This document shows positions 9,579-18,262 of a DNA stretch of 64,000 nucleotides, one piece after another; positions within the stretch are counted from its first letter, which is position 1; each line of letters opens with the position of its first letter. Position numbers and translations under genes: made by a program. This DNA is from Enteractinococcus coprophilus (GTDB taxonomy: Bacteria > Actinomycetota > Actinomycetes > Actinomycetales > Micrococcaceae), in assembly GCF_006716305.1 (NCBI RefSeq), contig NZ_VFOU01000004.1, positions 124,001 to 188,000 on the forward strand, in the 5' to 3' direction. Under the pieces are notes generated by a model. That model was not told the origin of the DNA, did not search any database, and worked only from the letters and a program-made list of their open reading frames with translations.

Positions 9579-10010
9579 TTATAGTGATCGCTCTTCCTGC
9601 ATTTTGGGCTGAGGACCTTTCGTGAGTTCCTCGCCCATGGATTCTGTCAGAAGCTGGCCACCGTTTTTGAGCAAGGCTCTTTTCCACGGCAAGATCCCGT
9701 CAATCTCAATTTGGATTGAGAAGCTCAGCAGAGTACGAATGACCACGATAATGCCTAGCACTACCGTCTCGTCGAGTGATGGGTTCATCACGGTCCGAAT
9801 CAGATCGGCAGCAACCAGCACCCCCAAACCCAGCAGAATCGCGGACCCAACCATTGTGCGCAACGTATGAGACGCGGTTCGTCCTCCGCGGCGGTGAACT
9901 AAGACTCGAATCGAAAAATAGGCCGCGATGATAAAACCAATGATCATCGTGATCACGCCCAATCCTTCCAGGCTTAGGACAATCACTTCTACGACAGATT
10001 CGAGAGACAT
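9579..10010 (-). CDS. DUF1622 family membrane protein
   Basis: Small integral membrane protein, 143 residues, of unknown biochemical role. Three hydrophobic segments are visible, about residues 7-35, 50-70 and 80-98. The family core is recognisable as ILLGLGVLVAADLIRTV followed by VVLGIIVVIRTLLSFSIQ, then EIDGILPW. The C-terminal 35 residues are polar. It is transcribed towards the peptide-transporter operon and away from the Clp ATPase gene, sharing a 366-base gap with the latter; the HAIR operators there are nearer the Clp gene but could also influence this one. Family membership is confident, function is not known. Confidence 0.8.
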   Translation of the reverse strand: MSLESVVEVIVLSLEGLGVITMIIGFIIAAYFSIRVLVHRRGGRTASHTLRTMVGSAILLGLGVLVAADLIRTVMNPSLDETVVLGIIVVIRTLLSFSIQIEIDGILPWKRALLKNGGQLLTESMGEELTKGPQPKMQEERSL

Positions 10011-10243
10011 AAGTTCAGAATACGGGAAGGTGCCGGGACGGACGAGTAGAGCTGCGCGGATCCCTTCGCAACCCGTTTATGAGCGACATTAGGCCGGACT
10101 CTCAGCGGGCAAGGGCCATGGTCGATTGCAGGTGAGGATGCGCAACCCAAAATCCAGCAGGATCACCTCCATAGGCCTGAGTGGGCGTGGATGTTCGTGT
10201 TCATCAACATATTTTCGTGGGGTGCACAAAACTTCCGCCCAAA

Positions 10244-10264
10244 CCTGAGTTGCCACTACTCAAG
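10244..10264. promoter_or_regulatory. HAIR operator 1 (HspR site)
   Basis: CCTGAGT at 10244-10250, seven bases, then ACTCAAG at 10258-10264. The HspR consensus is CTTGAGT-N7-ACTCAAG, so this differs at one base with exact spacing. It lies just upstream of the -35 box. Confidence 0.8.
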
Positions 10265-10268
10265 TTTC

Positions 10269-10297
10269 TTGCAAAGTTCTGAACTTTTCGGAATAAT
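10269..10297 (+). promoter_or_regulatory. Predicted housekeeping promoter of the Clp ATPase gene
   Basis: A -35-like TTGCAA at 10269-10274, a 17-base spacer and a -10-like AATAAT at 10292-10297. It sits between the two HAIR operators, which suits repression by HspR binding on both sides. Confidence 0.6.
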
Positions 10298-10316
10298 TCA
10301 AAACAATGATGCGTTA

Positions 10317-10337
10317 CTTGAGTTAGATGCACTCAAC
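10317..10337. promoter_or_regulatory. HAIR operator 2 (HspR site)
   Basis: CTTGAGT at 10317-10323, seven bases, then ACTCAAC at 10331-10337: one mismatch to the HAIR consensus, in the last base. It lies downstream of the predicted -10 box, where a bound repressor would block polymerase. Confidence 0.85.
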
Positions 10338-10376
10338 TTTCATGCACACACTGTGTATGAGTACTAGGAGGATAGA

Positions 10377-12929
10377 ATGCCCGCATTTTTCAGCCCAGGT
10401 GGCTCTAACAGCGGTTCCTTCGACGATTTCATTGCTCGATTCTTGCAAGGACAACCGATCGGGCGGCAGTCGAGTCCCGTTGACATTAACCGTCTGCTGA
10501 GCAAGCGCACCCAAGAAATCATTACTAGCGCTGCAAAATTCGCTGTAGATCGTGGTCAAACCGAGGTAGACGCACTGCATATTCTGCGCGTCATGCTCGA
10601 AGAAGATCCTGCCGCTGCCGGCGCACGCCAAGCTGGAGCAGATCCACAGGCTATTGTGAAGGCGGTGGACGAACAACTGCCTGCACCAGTTGAAAATACT
10701 GGCGCAACTGCAGCGACCCTCAACGGCTCTGCGCAGAAAGTACTGCTCGATGCCTACCAGGTTGCCCGTGGCATGGGCTCAACATATATCAATCCCGAAC
10801 ACGTCTTCTTTGCATTCGTGTTGAACCAGGACTCCCCTGCCGGGGGGCTCATGGCCAACGCCGGTGTTACACCCCAGGCTCTTCAGGCAGGTGCCCAGCA
10901 AGCGTACGCCCAGCAGGCCGCTGAACAACGCGGCGATGTTGATGATGATGTGGAAGGCTCGATGTTGGAGAAATTCGGTCTGGATTTGACCGAGGAAGCC
11001 AAAGCCGGTCGCTTGGACCCGGTCATCGGTCGCGATGAAGAAATTGAGCAAACCATTGAAGTCCTGGCTCGTCGCACGAAGAACAATCCGGTGCTGATTG
11101 GTGAAGCCGGTGTCGGGAAGACCGCTATTGTCGAGGGACTGGCTCAGGCTATTGTCAAAGACAAGGTTCCTGCACAGCTCAAAGGTCGCCGAGTGATCAG
11201 CCTGGACCTTGCCGGGATGGTCGCCGGGACGAAGTACCGCGGTGAATTCGAAGAGCGGCTAACCGGCGCCATCGAGGAACTTGCCGAAGACGAAAACACG
11301 ATCGTATTTATCGATGAGTTGCACACCGTTGTCGGTGCTGGTGGTTCGGGTGAATCCGGTGGCATGGATGCCGGGAATATCCTAAAACCACGACTGGCCC
11401 GCGGGGACCTGCACATGGTCGGGGCAACGACGCTAAAGGAATACCGCACGATCGAAAAAGACTCGGCACTGGAACGTCGCTTCCAACCAATTACGGTTGG
11501 TGAGCCATCGGTCGAAGACGCCGTCCAAATTCTGCACGGTCTGGCAGATCGTTACGCAGAACACCACAAGGTGACCTACACCGATGAGGCGCTACGTTCC
11601 GCGGTCGAACTGTCAGATCGCTACATCACTGACCGGTTCTTACCGGATAAGGCGATCGATTTGATTGACCAGGCCGGTGCTCGGCTTTCGCTGCGCCGCG
11701 GCCCCGATGCTGATGGGGCTGACGTCGACATTGAAGCTTTGCGTTCGCAGCTTGCCGCATTGGAGGCGGAGAAAAACTCTGCTGTCAATGCGGAAAACTA
11801 CGAGCGTGCTGGCGAATTGCGTGATCAGGTTACTGAAGTAAGCAAACAGCTGGCCGAAGCTTCGGCTCGTCCTGCGGTGGTCTCGTCTGTGATTGGTGAG
11901 GCAGAAATTGCCGAGATGGTTTCCCGCGCGACCGGTATTCCAGCTGCCCGCATGACCGAGGCCGAGAAATCCCGGCTAGCCCGGTTAGAGGAAGAACTCC
12001 ACGAGCGGGTGGTAGGTCAGGACGATGCGGTCACCGCGATCGCGCGTTCGATTCGTCGCGCGCGCACCGGCATGGCGGATCCATCGCGTCCGGTGGGGAG
12101 CTTCTTGTTCTTAGGTCCAACCGGTGTCGGGAAAACCGAACTGGCCAAGGCTCTGGCACAGTCGCTCTTCGATGACGAAGATGCGATGGTTCGCTTCGAC
12201 ATGTCAGAATTCGGCGAGCGCCACACTGTGTCACGGTTAGTCGGTGCACCTCCGGGCTATGTCGGTTACGATGAAGCCGGTCAGCTGACCGAGCAGGTTC
12301 GTCGCCGCCCATACTCGGTTCTCCTGCTCGACGAGATCGAAAAGGCCCACCCGGATATCTTCAACCTGCTGCTGCAAGTTCTTGATGATGGACGCCTCAC
12401 CGATGGTCAAGGACGGACTGTGGACTTCCGTAACACCGTGATTATCATGACCTCGAACCTCGGCTCTGAATACTTGTCGTCCACTGGGGCTCCCTTGGGC
12501 TTTGTCTCTGGCGATGCCACAGCAGCCCAGCACGATATCAAACAGAAAGTCATGGGTCGTGTCAAGGAGTTCATGCGACCGGAGTTCTTGAACCGGATTG
12601 ATGACACCTTGTTGTTCAAGCCGCTGAGCCGTGAACAACTGCGTCAGATCGTTGGACTGCAGTTGAAAGCTTCCCAGGATCGCCTTGCTGCCCAAGGCAT
12701 TGCGCTTGAAGTAGATGACGTCGCTCGCGACTGGATCGCCGAATCCGGCTACGAACCTGCTTACGGTGCTCGGCCGCTGCGTCGAGTCATCCAGCGTCAG
12801 TTGGATGACAAGGTTGCAGACCTGCTGGTTGCCGAAGCAGTCCGCGAAGGCGACTCGGTCAAAGTCACAGTTGAGGCAGGCGAACTCGTGGCGCTGCCCA
12901 TCCGCGCTGAGAAAACCATAGCAGCCTAG
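10377..12929 (+). CDS. ClpC-like AAA+ unfoldase under HAIR control
   Basis: Hexameric ATP-driven protein unfoldase, 850 residues. A Clp N-domain occupies about residues 28-170. AAA domain 1 has Walker [10 protein letters not shown] near residue 242 and Walker [12 protein letters not shown] domain 2 has Walker [10 protein letters not shown] near residue 580 and [10 protein letters not shown]. The linker is short and contains a UVR-like segment [12 protein letters not shown] near residue 475, as in ClpC; ClpB has a long coiled-coil there. Domain 2 carries LGF in the loop where ClpC docks on ClpP. So a protease-coupled role is likelier than ClpB-type disaggregation, although HAIR control is the usual mark of clpB. 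AGGAGG lies before the ATG, and a terminator hairpin follows. Confidence 0.88.
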   Translation: MPAFFSPGGSNSGSFDDFIARFLQGQPIGRQSSPVDINRLLSKRTQEIITSAAKFAVDRGQTEVDALHILRVMLEEDPAAAGARQAGADPQAIVKAVDEQLPAPVENTGATAATLNGSAQKVLLDAYQVARGMGSTYINPEHVFFAFVLNQDSPAGGLMANAGVTPQALQAGAQQAYAQQAAEQRGDVDDDVEGSMLEKFGLDLTEEAKAGRLDPVIGRDEEIEQTIEVLARRTKNNPVLIGEAGVGKTAIVEGLAQAIVKDKVPAQLKGRRVISLDLAGMVAGTKYRGEFEERLTGAIEELAEDENTIVFIDELHTVVGAGGSGESGGMDAGNILKPRLARGDLHMVGATTLKEYRTIEKDSALERRFQPITVGEPSVEDAVQILHGLADRYAEHHKVTYTDEALRSAVELSDRYITDRFLPDKAIDLIDQAGARLSLRRGPDADGADVDIEALRSQLAALEAEKNSAVNAENYERAGELRDQVTEVSKQLAEASARPAVVSSVIGEAEIAEMVSRATGIPAARMTEAEKSRLARLEEELHERVVGQDDAVTAIARSIRRARTGMADPSRPVGSFLFLGPTGVGKTELAKALAQSLFDDEDAMVRFDMSEFGERHTVSRLVGAPPGYVGYDEAGQLTEQVRRRPYSVLLLDEIEKAHPDIFNLLLQVLDDGRLTDGQGRTVDFRNTVIIMTSNLGSEYLSSTGAPLGFVSGDATAAQHDIKQKVMGRVKEFMRPEFLNRIDDTLLFKPLSREQLRQIVGLQLKASQDRLAAQGIALEVDDVARDWIAESGYEPAYGARPLRRVIQRQLDDKVADLLVAEAVREGDSVKVTVEAGELVALPIRAEKTIAA

Positions 12930-12966
12930 GCGCTGCTGCCCCGCTAGACACGGGACAGCGTAACAA

Positions 12967-13002
12967 CCGGGTGCTCACTGACACAGTACAGTGAGCACCC
13001 GG
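12967..13002 (+). terminator. Rho-independent terminator after the Clp ATPase gene
   Basis: 13-bp perfect arms (12967-12979 and 12990-13002) with a 10-base loop, followed by a T-rich stretch (CTGTGTTCTATCT). Confidence 0.75.
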
Positions 13003-13101
13003 CTGTGTTCTATCTACCCCGAAGTTCTGTCTGTCTCGGTGTCTTCCAGGTATGCGGACTACACTGGGAACCAGAGGATTTCGTTCGAAGGGAATCAGGC
13101 C

Positions 13102-13782
13102 ATGACATCCCAGATTCCTCATTACAGTTCTGCATTGCAGCAACTTTTTCCTGGGCTGTGGTCCACGAGGACGACCCCCTTGCCCTTCATGGACGATCTG
13201 GTGGTGCGGTCATTTGTATTAGAAGCCAATTCCGGCGTCGTCATTATTTACAACTCGCCTGGCATTGACGCGGCTGCCCAAGAGATACATCAGCTGGGAA
13301 CGCCCACACGGTTACTGCTGAATCACTATCACGAAGCGATGTACGGACAACCAGAACTAACAATTCCCGTCTATGTCCATGAGTGGGACCGACCCGGTGT
13401 GGAACCGAAGATGCACGTCACCGGCGATTTCAGAGACCCGCAGTTCATTGGTGACGATCTGAAACTGTTGCCCAGTCATTCGCACACTGTAGGAACGACG
13501 TTTTTCGCCTGGGAGCATGGGGCACATCGCTTCTTATTTCCCGGGGATGCCATCTGGGTTGATGAAGGGATTTGGAAAGCCGTGATCTTACCGGAGAGTG
13601 ATCGGCGAGCGTTTTTGAATAGCTTGACCATCTTGCGCGGTGTCGAATTCGATGTGCTGGTACCTTGGCATGCTCACCGTGACGCACTGCCCTATGCCCA
13701 GGTGACGCCTGCTCACAAACGTAGCCAGCTTGATGCGCTGATCGACCGGATTGTCTCCGGGGCTTCAGGACCGCGCGCTTAG
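13102..13782 (+). CDS. MBL-fold protein with altered metal motif
   Basis: 226-residue protein with the metallo-beta-lactamase fold outline. The first metal motif is HYHEAMY rather than HxHxDH, followed by LLPSHSHTVG, FPGDAIW and PWHAHRD, which correspond to the later His/Asp ligand motifs. Loss of the DH pair suggests one metal site is missing or changed, so it may be a one-metal or non-catalytic relative of hydroxyacylglutathione hydrolases. ATG 13102 was chosen because GAAGGGA precedes it; a longer reading back to 12991 runs into the terminator of the previous gene. It is a single gene, tail-to-tail with the gas-vesicle cluster. Substrate unknown. Confidence 0.7.
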   Translation: MTSQIPHYSSALQQLFPGLWSTRTTPLPFMDDLVVRSFVLEANSGVVIIYNSPGIDAAAQEIHQLGTPTRLLLNHYHEAMYGQPELTIPVYVHEWDRPGVEPKMHVTGDFRDPQFIGDDLKLLPSHSHTVGTTFFAWEHGAHRFLFPGDAIWVDEGIWKAVILPESDRRAFLNSLTILRGVEFDVLVPWHAHRDALPYAQVTPAHKRSQLDALIDRIVSGASGPRA

Positions 13783-13792
13783 ATCACCGCGT

Positions 13793-14578
13793 TTAGGTCG
13801 TGAGTTTCGGCAGTTCCCCGAATGAGTATGGCGGCCAAGGGCCGAGATAGCGAATCTGGGCGCCAGGTTGGGTGTCACGGATTTCGGCGAGCTCAAGCCC
13901 TACCTCATCGACGGCGTCGACATGAACCAGCAGTGAGGCGTTCAGGACAGTCACGCTACCCGGTTCTCGTCCTGGACGGGCGTTTTCGACCATATCTTCG
14001 GCCAGGGCGACTAAGCGTTTACGGACCTGGGGATAAAGCTCGTCAGCAATCCGTTCTGCTACGCTGCGCCGATGTTCTTCCAGACGCTTTCGATATAGCC
14101 GTTGTACTCCTGCCGGTCGAGCATCGATTCCTTCGCGCAGTTCTGATAACTCAGGATCGTCCGCCGTCGTATCGTCCTCATCTAGCGAGATATCAACCCG
14201 CAGTTCGACATGATTGCGCAATGTATCCAGGTGTACTCGCATCGTGTCAGCTGATTCGGATAACCAGGTGCGCAATCGGTGCTCAGGGCGTTGTTCGGCG
14301 TCCTCGCCCGGCGCCACGATCACGTTAAAGGTCATGGGCAGGATTGTGCCAAGCTGCTGCCAAGCGGCATCGACCACGTCGCTGTGTTGTAAGATCCAGC
14401 GTTTCACCTCGGAATCCGGTCCCTGGTATGGTTCAGGATCCGCGTTGTGGACAATTGCGGCAAGCCCATTACTTTCCACCAGATGGAGAGGCTGACCGTT
14501 GATACCTTTTGGTAGCTCATTGATGGAAAGACCTTCGTCGGGGATGATCGCATAAACATATAGCCCGGTGTTTCTCAC
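13793..14578 (-). CDS. gvpL: Gas-vesicle assembly protein GvpF/GvpL (second copy)
   Basis: GvpF/GvpL family, 261 residues, one of two in the cluster. Family marks are the opening GLYVYAIIP, the TILPMTFNVI strand near residue 80, a central charged helical region, and the closing YLGPWPPYSF. In studied systems these proteins bind GvpA and help nucleate vesicles. It begins with GTG, and the GTGA overlap with the gvpK stop shows translational coupling. It is the last gene of the minus-strand gvp operon. F and L are distinguished mainly by position, so the symbol is provisional. Confidence 0.88.
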   Translation of the reverse strand: MRNTGLYVYAIIPDEGLSINELPKGINGQPLHLVESNGLAAIVHNADPEPYQGPDSEVKRWILQHSDVVDAAWQQLGTILPMTFNVIVAPGEDAEQRPEHRLRTWLSESADTMRVHLDTLRNHVELRVDISLDEDDTTADDPELSELREGIDARPAGVQRLYRKRLEEHRRSVAERIADELYPQVRKRLVALAEDMVENARPGREPGSVTVLNASLLVHVDAVDEVGLELAEIRDTQPGAQIRYLGPWPPYSFGELPKLTT

Positions 14579-14904
14579 GAAATGGTGTGCCCTTCATTCG
14601 GTGTCTCATCAGCCCAGCGAGCCGGGTTAATAAGTTTGTCTATAACCTCGTCCACCACATCATCAAGGCCACGGTGGAGATCAGCTACCGAGGCGGTTAT
14701 ACCGTGTTCTGCTTTGATCTCATCAAGTGCCTCATCTAATTCCATGAGCGCTTGACCCAGCCGTTCTTGTTCTTCTTCGGTGAGGTCTCCGCCTTCGAGC
14801 CGTCGGACAGCTTGCGTTTCCAACGCTTCTTGGATGACTTCCACCAACGTTACGACTAACGTGAGCACACCGTGTTTGAGGCTGCCTTCATCAATTTCCA
14901 GCAT
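14575..14904 (-). CDS. gvpK: Gas-vesicle protein GvpK
   Basis: 109 residues. The GvpK pattern is clear: GSLKHGVLTLVVTLVEVIQE near the N-terminus, then RRLEGGDLTEEEQERLGQAL, and LHRGLDDVVDEVIDKLI at the end, mostly amphipathic helix. An open frame extends upstream to 15108 but only antisense to the preceding gene; ATG 14904 has an AAAGAGGG ribosome site and gives the family length. It overlaps the end of the GRAM-fused gene by 14 bases and the next gvpF/L gene by 4. GvpK is an assembly factor needed in reconstituted systems, of unknown mechanism. Confidence 0.88.
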   Translation of the reverse strand: MLEIDEGSLKHGVLTLVVTLVEVIQEALETQAVRRLEGGDLTEEEQERLGQALMELDEALDEIKAEHGITASVADLHRGLDDVVDEVIDKLINPARWADETPNEGHTIS

Positions 14905-15853
14905 CGGAGCCCTCTTTCGAATTGCCGTGACCGAGCATTCGCTGTGACACGAGACCGACCCACTGTTCCGGTTGGGTGAGCCCAAGATAGATATCCCCTT
15001 GGTGCGTTGTGAGGTGTAGGGCCTTGTTCTCACCGGACGGTGCACGCATCTCCGTGAGTTGTATATCCGTGATGTCTTGCCAGGCAAGATTGACTGCATG
15101 GCGGGCATCAGTGGGGGCTCGCCAGGTAAGTCTGTCTTCTTCCACGGTCACCGTACCGCCACGCCATAACGTGCCCCCCGCACGGTGCTCTAAGTACCAT
15201 GCATGCTTGGATAACTGTGAAGACTCCTCTGCCGCTGGAGCAAGGTGCCTTGGAGTTTTCAGGTGGGGTTGCTGTTGTGCGATCAGTTCTCGAATTCGAC
15301 CGGGAGCTGAGGCTGACAGCATGGTCGTGACACCATCAGCAGTGTCGATTAATAATCGAGTGCGGAGCTCGGAACCGATGGTTTGTTGATCCGTCAGACG
15401 CAACGCATTGATATGGGCTAACTGCGTTTCCCATAGAATTTCTTTTGGCTCACGCCGAAAAACGACTAACCGTTGATTGGTGACGTAGACGGAACCGGGG
15501 CGCCAAGTTTTAGTCCAGCCTTCATGAAAATACCCCCCGGCCATCTTCGCTACAATCTCTTCGTCTTCTGCTAGCGGGAAATGTCGAGCAACGGACTGCC
15601 GAACCCAGGCTCGAGTTTTTTCATCCCAGTCCCGCATCATGCCGTATTCCAGCATGGTTTCCATCCCAGCAATCGTCGCGCGCAGATTCACCCCGATCAG
15701 TGGAATATCAGCTACAGAGATAATGAGGTCAAGATTTAGATAGGTGCCTTTATCTAGCAGCACAGTAATCAGATCCGAAAGTGAAACCTCAGGGTTGCGA
15801 GTCGGTTCCATCGGCGCTGACTTATCAGGCGGACGAAAAGTCGAGTCGGTCAT
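14891..15853 (-). CDS. GvpA-family protein fused to two GRAM/PH-like domains
   Basis: 320 residues in three parts. Residues 15-70 are a GvpA/J/M-type shell domain (SLSDLITVLLDKGTYLNLDL, then ISVADIPLIGVNLRATIAG). From about residue 95 comes a GRAM/bacterial-PH-like module with WRPGSVYVTNQRLVVF and an IL-WETQLAHI strand. From about 225 a second module of similar pattern reads WYLEHRAGGTLWRGGTVTVEEDRLTW with a split by position only. GRAM/PH folds bind lipids or proteins, so the tail may attach the minor shell protein to membrane or partners; this is inference. ATG 15853 shares ATGA with the previous stop. Domain 1 is sure, the GRAM calls less so. Confidence 0.72.
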   Translation of the reverse strand: MTDSTFRPPDKSAPMEPTRNPEVSLSDLITVLLDKGTYLNLDLIISVADIPLIGVNLRATIAGMETMLEYGMMRDWDEKTRAWVRQSVARHFPLAEDEEIVAKMAGGYFHEGWTKTWRPGSVYVTNQRLVVFRREPKEILWETQLAHINALRLTDQQTIGSELRTRLLIDTADGVTTMLSASAPGRIRELIAQQQPHLKTPRHLAPAAEESSQLSKHAWYLEHRAGGTLWRGGTVTVEEDRLTWRAPTDARHAVNLAWQDITDIQLTEMRAPSGENKALHLTTHQGDIYLGLTQPEQWVGLVSQRMLGHGNSKEGSDAGN

Positions 15854-16290
15854 GACTGCTCCCGACTGATTTCCTGCCGGTCTGCTGTGCCCTCCACGTC
15901 GTGTTCTTCTGCATTGCGTTCTGCGTTGTGAAGAGCTTGGGCCGATTGCCAGCCACACCAGGGACAAAATTCATTGAGCAGCTGCGACACGGGGGAAGCT
16001 TTATGGCATTTCGGACAGGTTTCCTTGGCTTCGACCGCATTCTGCCATGCCACCGTTTCGGTGTTAGTGCCAGCAGGGAATTCCAATCCGTAGCGCGCAG
16101 CCGTTTCAAACGAGGCAAGTGCCGCGCGAATCCGGATGCCAAGCAGTTCCACACCCGCCACCGACACCATGATGTCGGCGTTGAGTACCAGTCCTTTGTC
16201 CAGAAGGGTCTCGACCACGTGCATCAAAGTGCCTTCACGACTACGTTGAGGTTCCATTCCCCCACTATTGCCGCTGCGTGCAATTGTCAT
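15850..16290 (-). CDS. gvpJ: GvpJ-like minor shell protein with C-terminal zinc ribbon
   Basis: 146 residues. Residues about 20-75 match the GvpA/GvpJ family: VVETLLDKGLVLNADIMVSV, AGVELLGIRIRAALASFETA. From residue 90 follows a zinc-ribbon pattern CPKC, 13 residues, CPWC, then a charged tail. Minor shell proteins of this kind usually end soon after the shell domain; the ribbon is an addition and may bind metal or a partner. The stop overlaps the ATG of the next, GRAM-fused gene (ATGA). GvpJ versus GvpS or GvpM cannot be settled by eye, so the symbol is provisional. Confidence 0.78.
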   Translation of the reverse strand: MTIARSGNSGGMEPQRSREGTLMHVVETLLDKGLVLNADIMVSVAGVELLGIRIRAALASFETAARYGLEFPAGTNTETVAWQNAVEAKETCPKCHKASPVSQLLNEFCPWCGWQSAQALHNAERNAEEHDVEGTADRQEISREQS

Positions 16291-16324
16291 GCCGTACCCC
16301 CTTTCTGAACTTGAAGCGCATATA

Positions 16325-16744
16325 TCACTCGCCTTGGGTACGACCTCGGAAGTAGCGGGATGTGCGTGAATACCCCTCTAGATCCCCATCGGCATCGATG
16401 TCTACCTCATATTCAGCCATGATATCTGCTGTACTAGGAATCCGTGCCGATTCAACAACCTCTATCGTCACACGCCAACCTTCGTTGTGAGCGGTCACGC
16501 CCACAACCGATTCTGGTGTGCGGGTTGTGAGCAGCTGAAGTTGCTTCATCGCAGCGACAACTGCCTTCCCAGCAGCAATCTTCGGTTTGGGACGCCGTTT
16601 CGTCGCGGTTTCTGATGACTGCGACTTGGGGCGCTTCTTGGTGACAGTCTCTCGATTCGTGGCTTCTTTATTGCTGGCACTCGACCTACGAGCGCTTTCG
16701 GAGGAGGAGCTGGTTTTCGTTTCAGGTTTTTGTTCTTCAGTCAT
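16325..16744 (-). CDS. gvpO: Gas-vesicle protein GvpO
   Basis: 139 residues. The C-terminal 80 residues match GvpO: GWRVTIEVVESARIPST, DIMAEYEVDIDADGDLEGY, then SRTSRYFRGR. The first 60 residues are a Ser/Thr/Lys/Arg-rich, strongly basic tail with repeated KKRPKSQ / KRRPKPK motifs, probably disordered. GvpO is needed for vesicle formation in haloarchaea and is conserved in actinobacterial clusters; its action is not known. It lies between gvpG and the zinc-ribbon shell gene on the same strand with short gaps, so it is probably cotranscribed. Confidence 0.88.
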   Translation of the reverse strand: MTEEQKPETKTSSSSESARRSSASNKEATNRETVTKKRPKSQSSETATKRRPKPKIAAGKAVVAAMKQLQLLTTRTPESVVGVTAHNEGWRVTIEVVESARIPSTADIMAEYEVDIDADGDLEGYSRTSRYFRGRTQGE

Positions 16745-16786
16745 GGTGCACTGCTTTCTCTCGCCAGTCGCGCTTGGGCCCTGCTA

Positions 16787-17020
16787 TTATTCGGTGTTGC
16801 GATGGTGTGCTGTGAGCAGTCGTTGGATGAGCTCGGTCTCTAAACTTGACGCTTCTTCATCCGTGAGTCTGCCGTCTTGGCGGGCCTGGGCAACTTCTTC
16901 CAGTTGGCGGCGGATAGAAGCAGGATCGTAGTATTGTCGCTCAGCTTCTTCTTTGAGCTGTTCGGCAATCCAGATCGTGCCTTTGATGGGGCCGAAAAAC
17001 AGCCCCGAGAACAAACCCAC
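16787..17020 (-). CDS. gvpG: Gas-vesicle protein GvpG
   Basis: 77 residues: hydrophobic start GLFSGLFFGPIKGTIWIAEQ, then the GvpG helix core YYDPASIRRQLEEVAQARQ and a DGRLTDEEASSLE segment. A GTG at 17020 is chosen as start because AGGAGGT lies 7 bases before it; the longer open frame to 17098 would overlap gvpF and lacks family similarity. The ribosome site overlaps the gvpF stop, so translation is probably coupled. GvpG works with GvpF/L type proteins in assembly. Confidence 0.85.
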   Translation of the reverse strand: MGLFSGLFFGPIKGTIWIAEQLKEEAERQYYDPASIRRQLEEVAQARQDGRLTDEEASSLETELIQRLLTAHHRNTE

Positions 17021-17036
17021 GATGGCACCTCCTGTT

Positions 17037-17807
17037 TTAGTCGCCCACAAAATCGTAGGGAGCCTGAGGCCCAAGAAGTTGAAAACTGATCCGCGCATGC
17101 AGCTGTTCAGCTGCCGATTCTAGAGCGTCTTCAAAGTCCGATACTCGGTCTCGGCTCACGAGTACAGCCATTTCGATGACGTCTTCAACCTGACCGCCCT
17201 CACGTTCCTGAAAATCTTCGACGGTGGGCCTGACCGCGTCGATGATGTGTTGGGCGTGTTCCGGGCGGATTCGGTCGAAAGCTCCCACGACCAGCTCTCC
17301 CAAGGCGATGCGTTCCTGACGGGTCTTGTCTTCGGTGGTGCCAGCGATTGCTGCGCGAAGTTCTGCAACCTGCGGGTCATCTTCGATCAAGTCGGCCAGT
17401 ACAGCATCCCGAATATAGCGGGCTCGCACGGTGTATTGGACTGTCCCTGACAACCGCTCTAGAGCGTCCTGATACTCAGTCTCATTGAGTTCGAGTACTG
17501 CTTCTTGTAGCTCGTCTTCTGTGGGCACGATGGTACCAAAGGCCATGGGAAGGATCGTGACGTGCTCGGCAATAGAGTCGAGCACGGTACTGTGAGCTAG
17601 CAGATTGTCGGGCGTGCCGACCTCGTCTTCATCACTGAGTCGTGTCACGACGGCAGCTAGTGGGCCGTAGCTGGTGGTCTCTACGGTAGCTTCACTGACA
17701 CCGGTCAACCCTGCGGGTAGTGTGGTGTCTTCCGTGACGATACCGTACACATACAACTGGTCAGTCTCAGAGTCTGCTGTCATCGGGTTCCTGTCCGTTG
17801 TCCTCAT
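17037..17807 (-). CDS. gvpF: Gas-vesicle assembly protein GvpF/GvpL (first copy)
   Basis: GvpF/L family, up to 256 residues. [10 protein letters not shown] opens the conserved part; [11 protein letters not shown] near residue 85, a charged middle with [13 protein letters not shown], and [15 protein letters not shown] at the end match the family and parallel the second copy in this cluster. ATG 17807 overlaps the gvpA stop (ATGA); ATG 17783, preceded by AGGAAC, is an alternative. Position directly after gvpA suggests it is the GvpF that contacts the main shell protein during nucleation. The two copies are clearly diverged from one another. Confidence 0.88.
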   Translation of the reverse strand: MRTTDRNPMTADSETDQLYVYGIVTEDTTLPAGLTGVSEATVETTSYGPLAAVVTRLSDEDEVGTPDNLLAHSTVLDSIAEHVTILPMAFGTIVPTEDELQEAVLELNETEYQDALERLSGTVQYTVRARYIRDAVLADLIEDDPQVAELRAAIAGTTEDKTRQERIALGELVVGAFDRIRPEHAQHIIDAVRPTVEDFQEREGGQVEDVIEMAVLVSRDRVSDFEDALESAAEQLHARISFQLLGPQAPYDFVGD

Positions 17808-18217
17808 TCTTCAGAGGATTGCTTTTGCCGTCTGGCTGCGGTTCTCTTGGGTTTTTCTTTATCCTCGTCATCGTCGTCCGAGGTGAACGCTTCTTTCACG
17901 CCCTCGAGTGCGCCGCCGATTTTGCCTTTAGAACCGCTCTCGGTGAGCCCTTCCATCATTTCGGTCAGATCTTTTCCGCCCTGTTGGGTCAGATCAAGCC
18001 GGTTGGTGGCTTCGGCAAAGCGTAGGTAAGTATCCACACTTGCGATGACGATTCTGGCGTCGATGGTGAGGATCTCAATGCCGACAAGTGAGACTCGGAT
18101 ATAGATGTCGATCACGAGCCCTTTGTCCAAAATGAGCTCGACGACGTCGGCCAGCGAGCTCGATGATGGCCGGTCGATGTAACTGCCTTGCGAGCGTCGT
18201 TGTGGAGTGGTGGTCAT
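17804..18217 (-). CDS. gvpA: Main gas-vesicle shell protein GvpA
   Basis: 137 residues. Residues 20-75 are the highly conserved hydrophobic shell unit: [20 protein letters not shown], then [20 protein letters not shown] and [16 protein letters not shown]. This forms the ribbed, gas-permeable protein wall. A C-terminal extension of about 60 residues ends in an acidic block ([10 protein letters not shown]) and a basic tail (RTAARRQK), as in other actinobacterial GvpA proteins, and probably faces the cytoplasm. AAAGG lies upstream of the ATG. It is third in the operon here, not first, and is followed by gvpF with a 4-base overlap. Confidence 0.92.
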   Translation of the reverse strand: MTTTPQRRSQGSYIDRPSSSSLADVVELILDKGLVIDIYIRVSLVGIEILTIDARIVIASVDTYLRFAEATNRLDLTQQGGKDLTEMMEGLTESGSKGKIGGALEGVKEAFTSDDDDEDKEKPKRTAARRQKQSSEE

Positions 18218-18262
18218 GGGTGTCTGCCTTTCGCGGATCGGATCGGCTGACGTACGTGCCGA

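Larger units (their letters stand above)
10011..10376. other. Regulatory gap between DUF1622 and Clp ATPase genes
   Basis: No convincing gene. The right half holds two HAIR operators and a promoter, annotated separately. The left half (10011-10240) shows nothing I can name beyond the likely DUF1622 promoter. Confidence 0.6.

Noticed and set aside
10377-12929. Labelling the HAIR-controlled gene clpB
   Set aside because: The linker is too short for the ClpB M-domain, contains a UVR-like segment, and a ClpP-docking LGF loop is present.
14905-15108. 68-codon upstream extension of gvpK
   Set aside because: It lies antisense-free but inside the GRAM-fused gene in another frame, and the family start with a ribosome site is at 14904.
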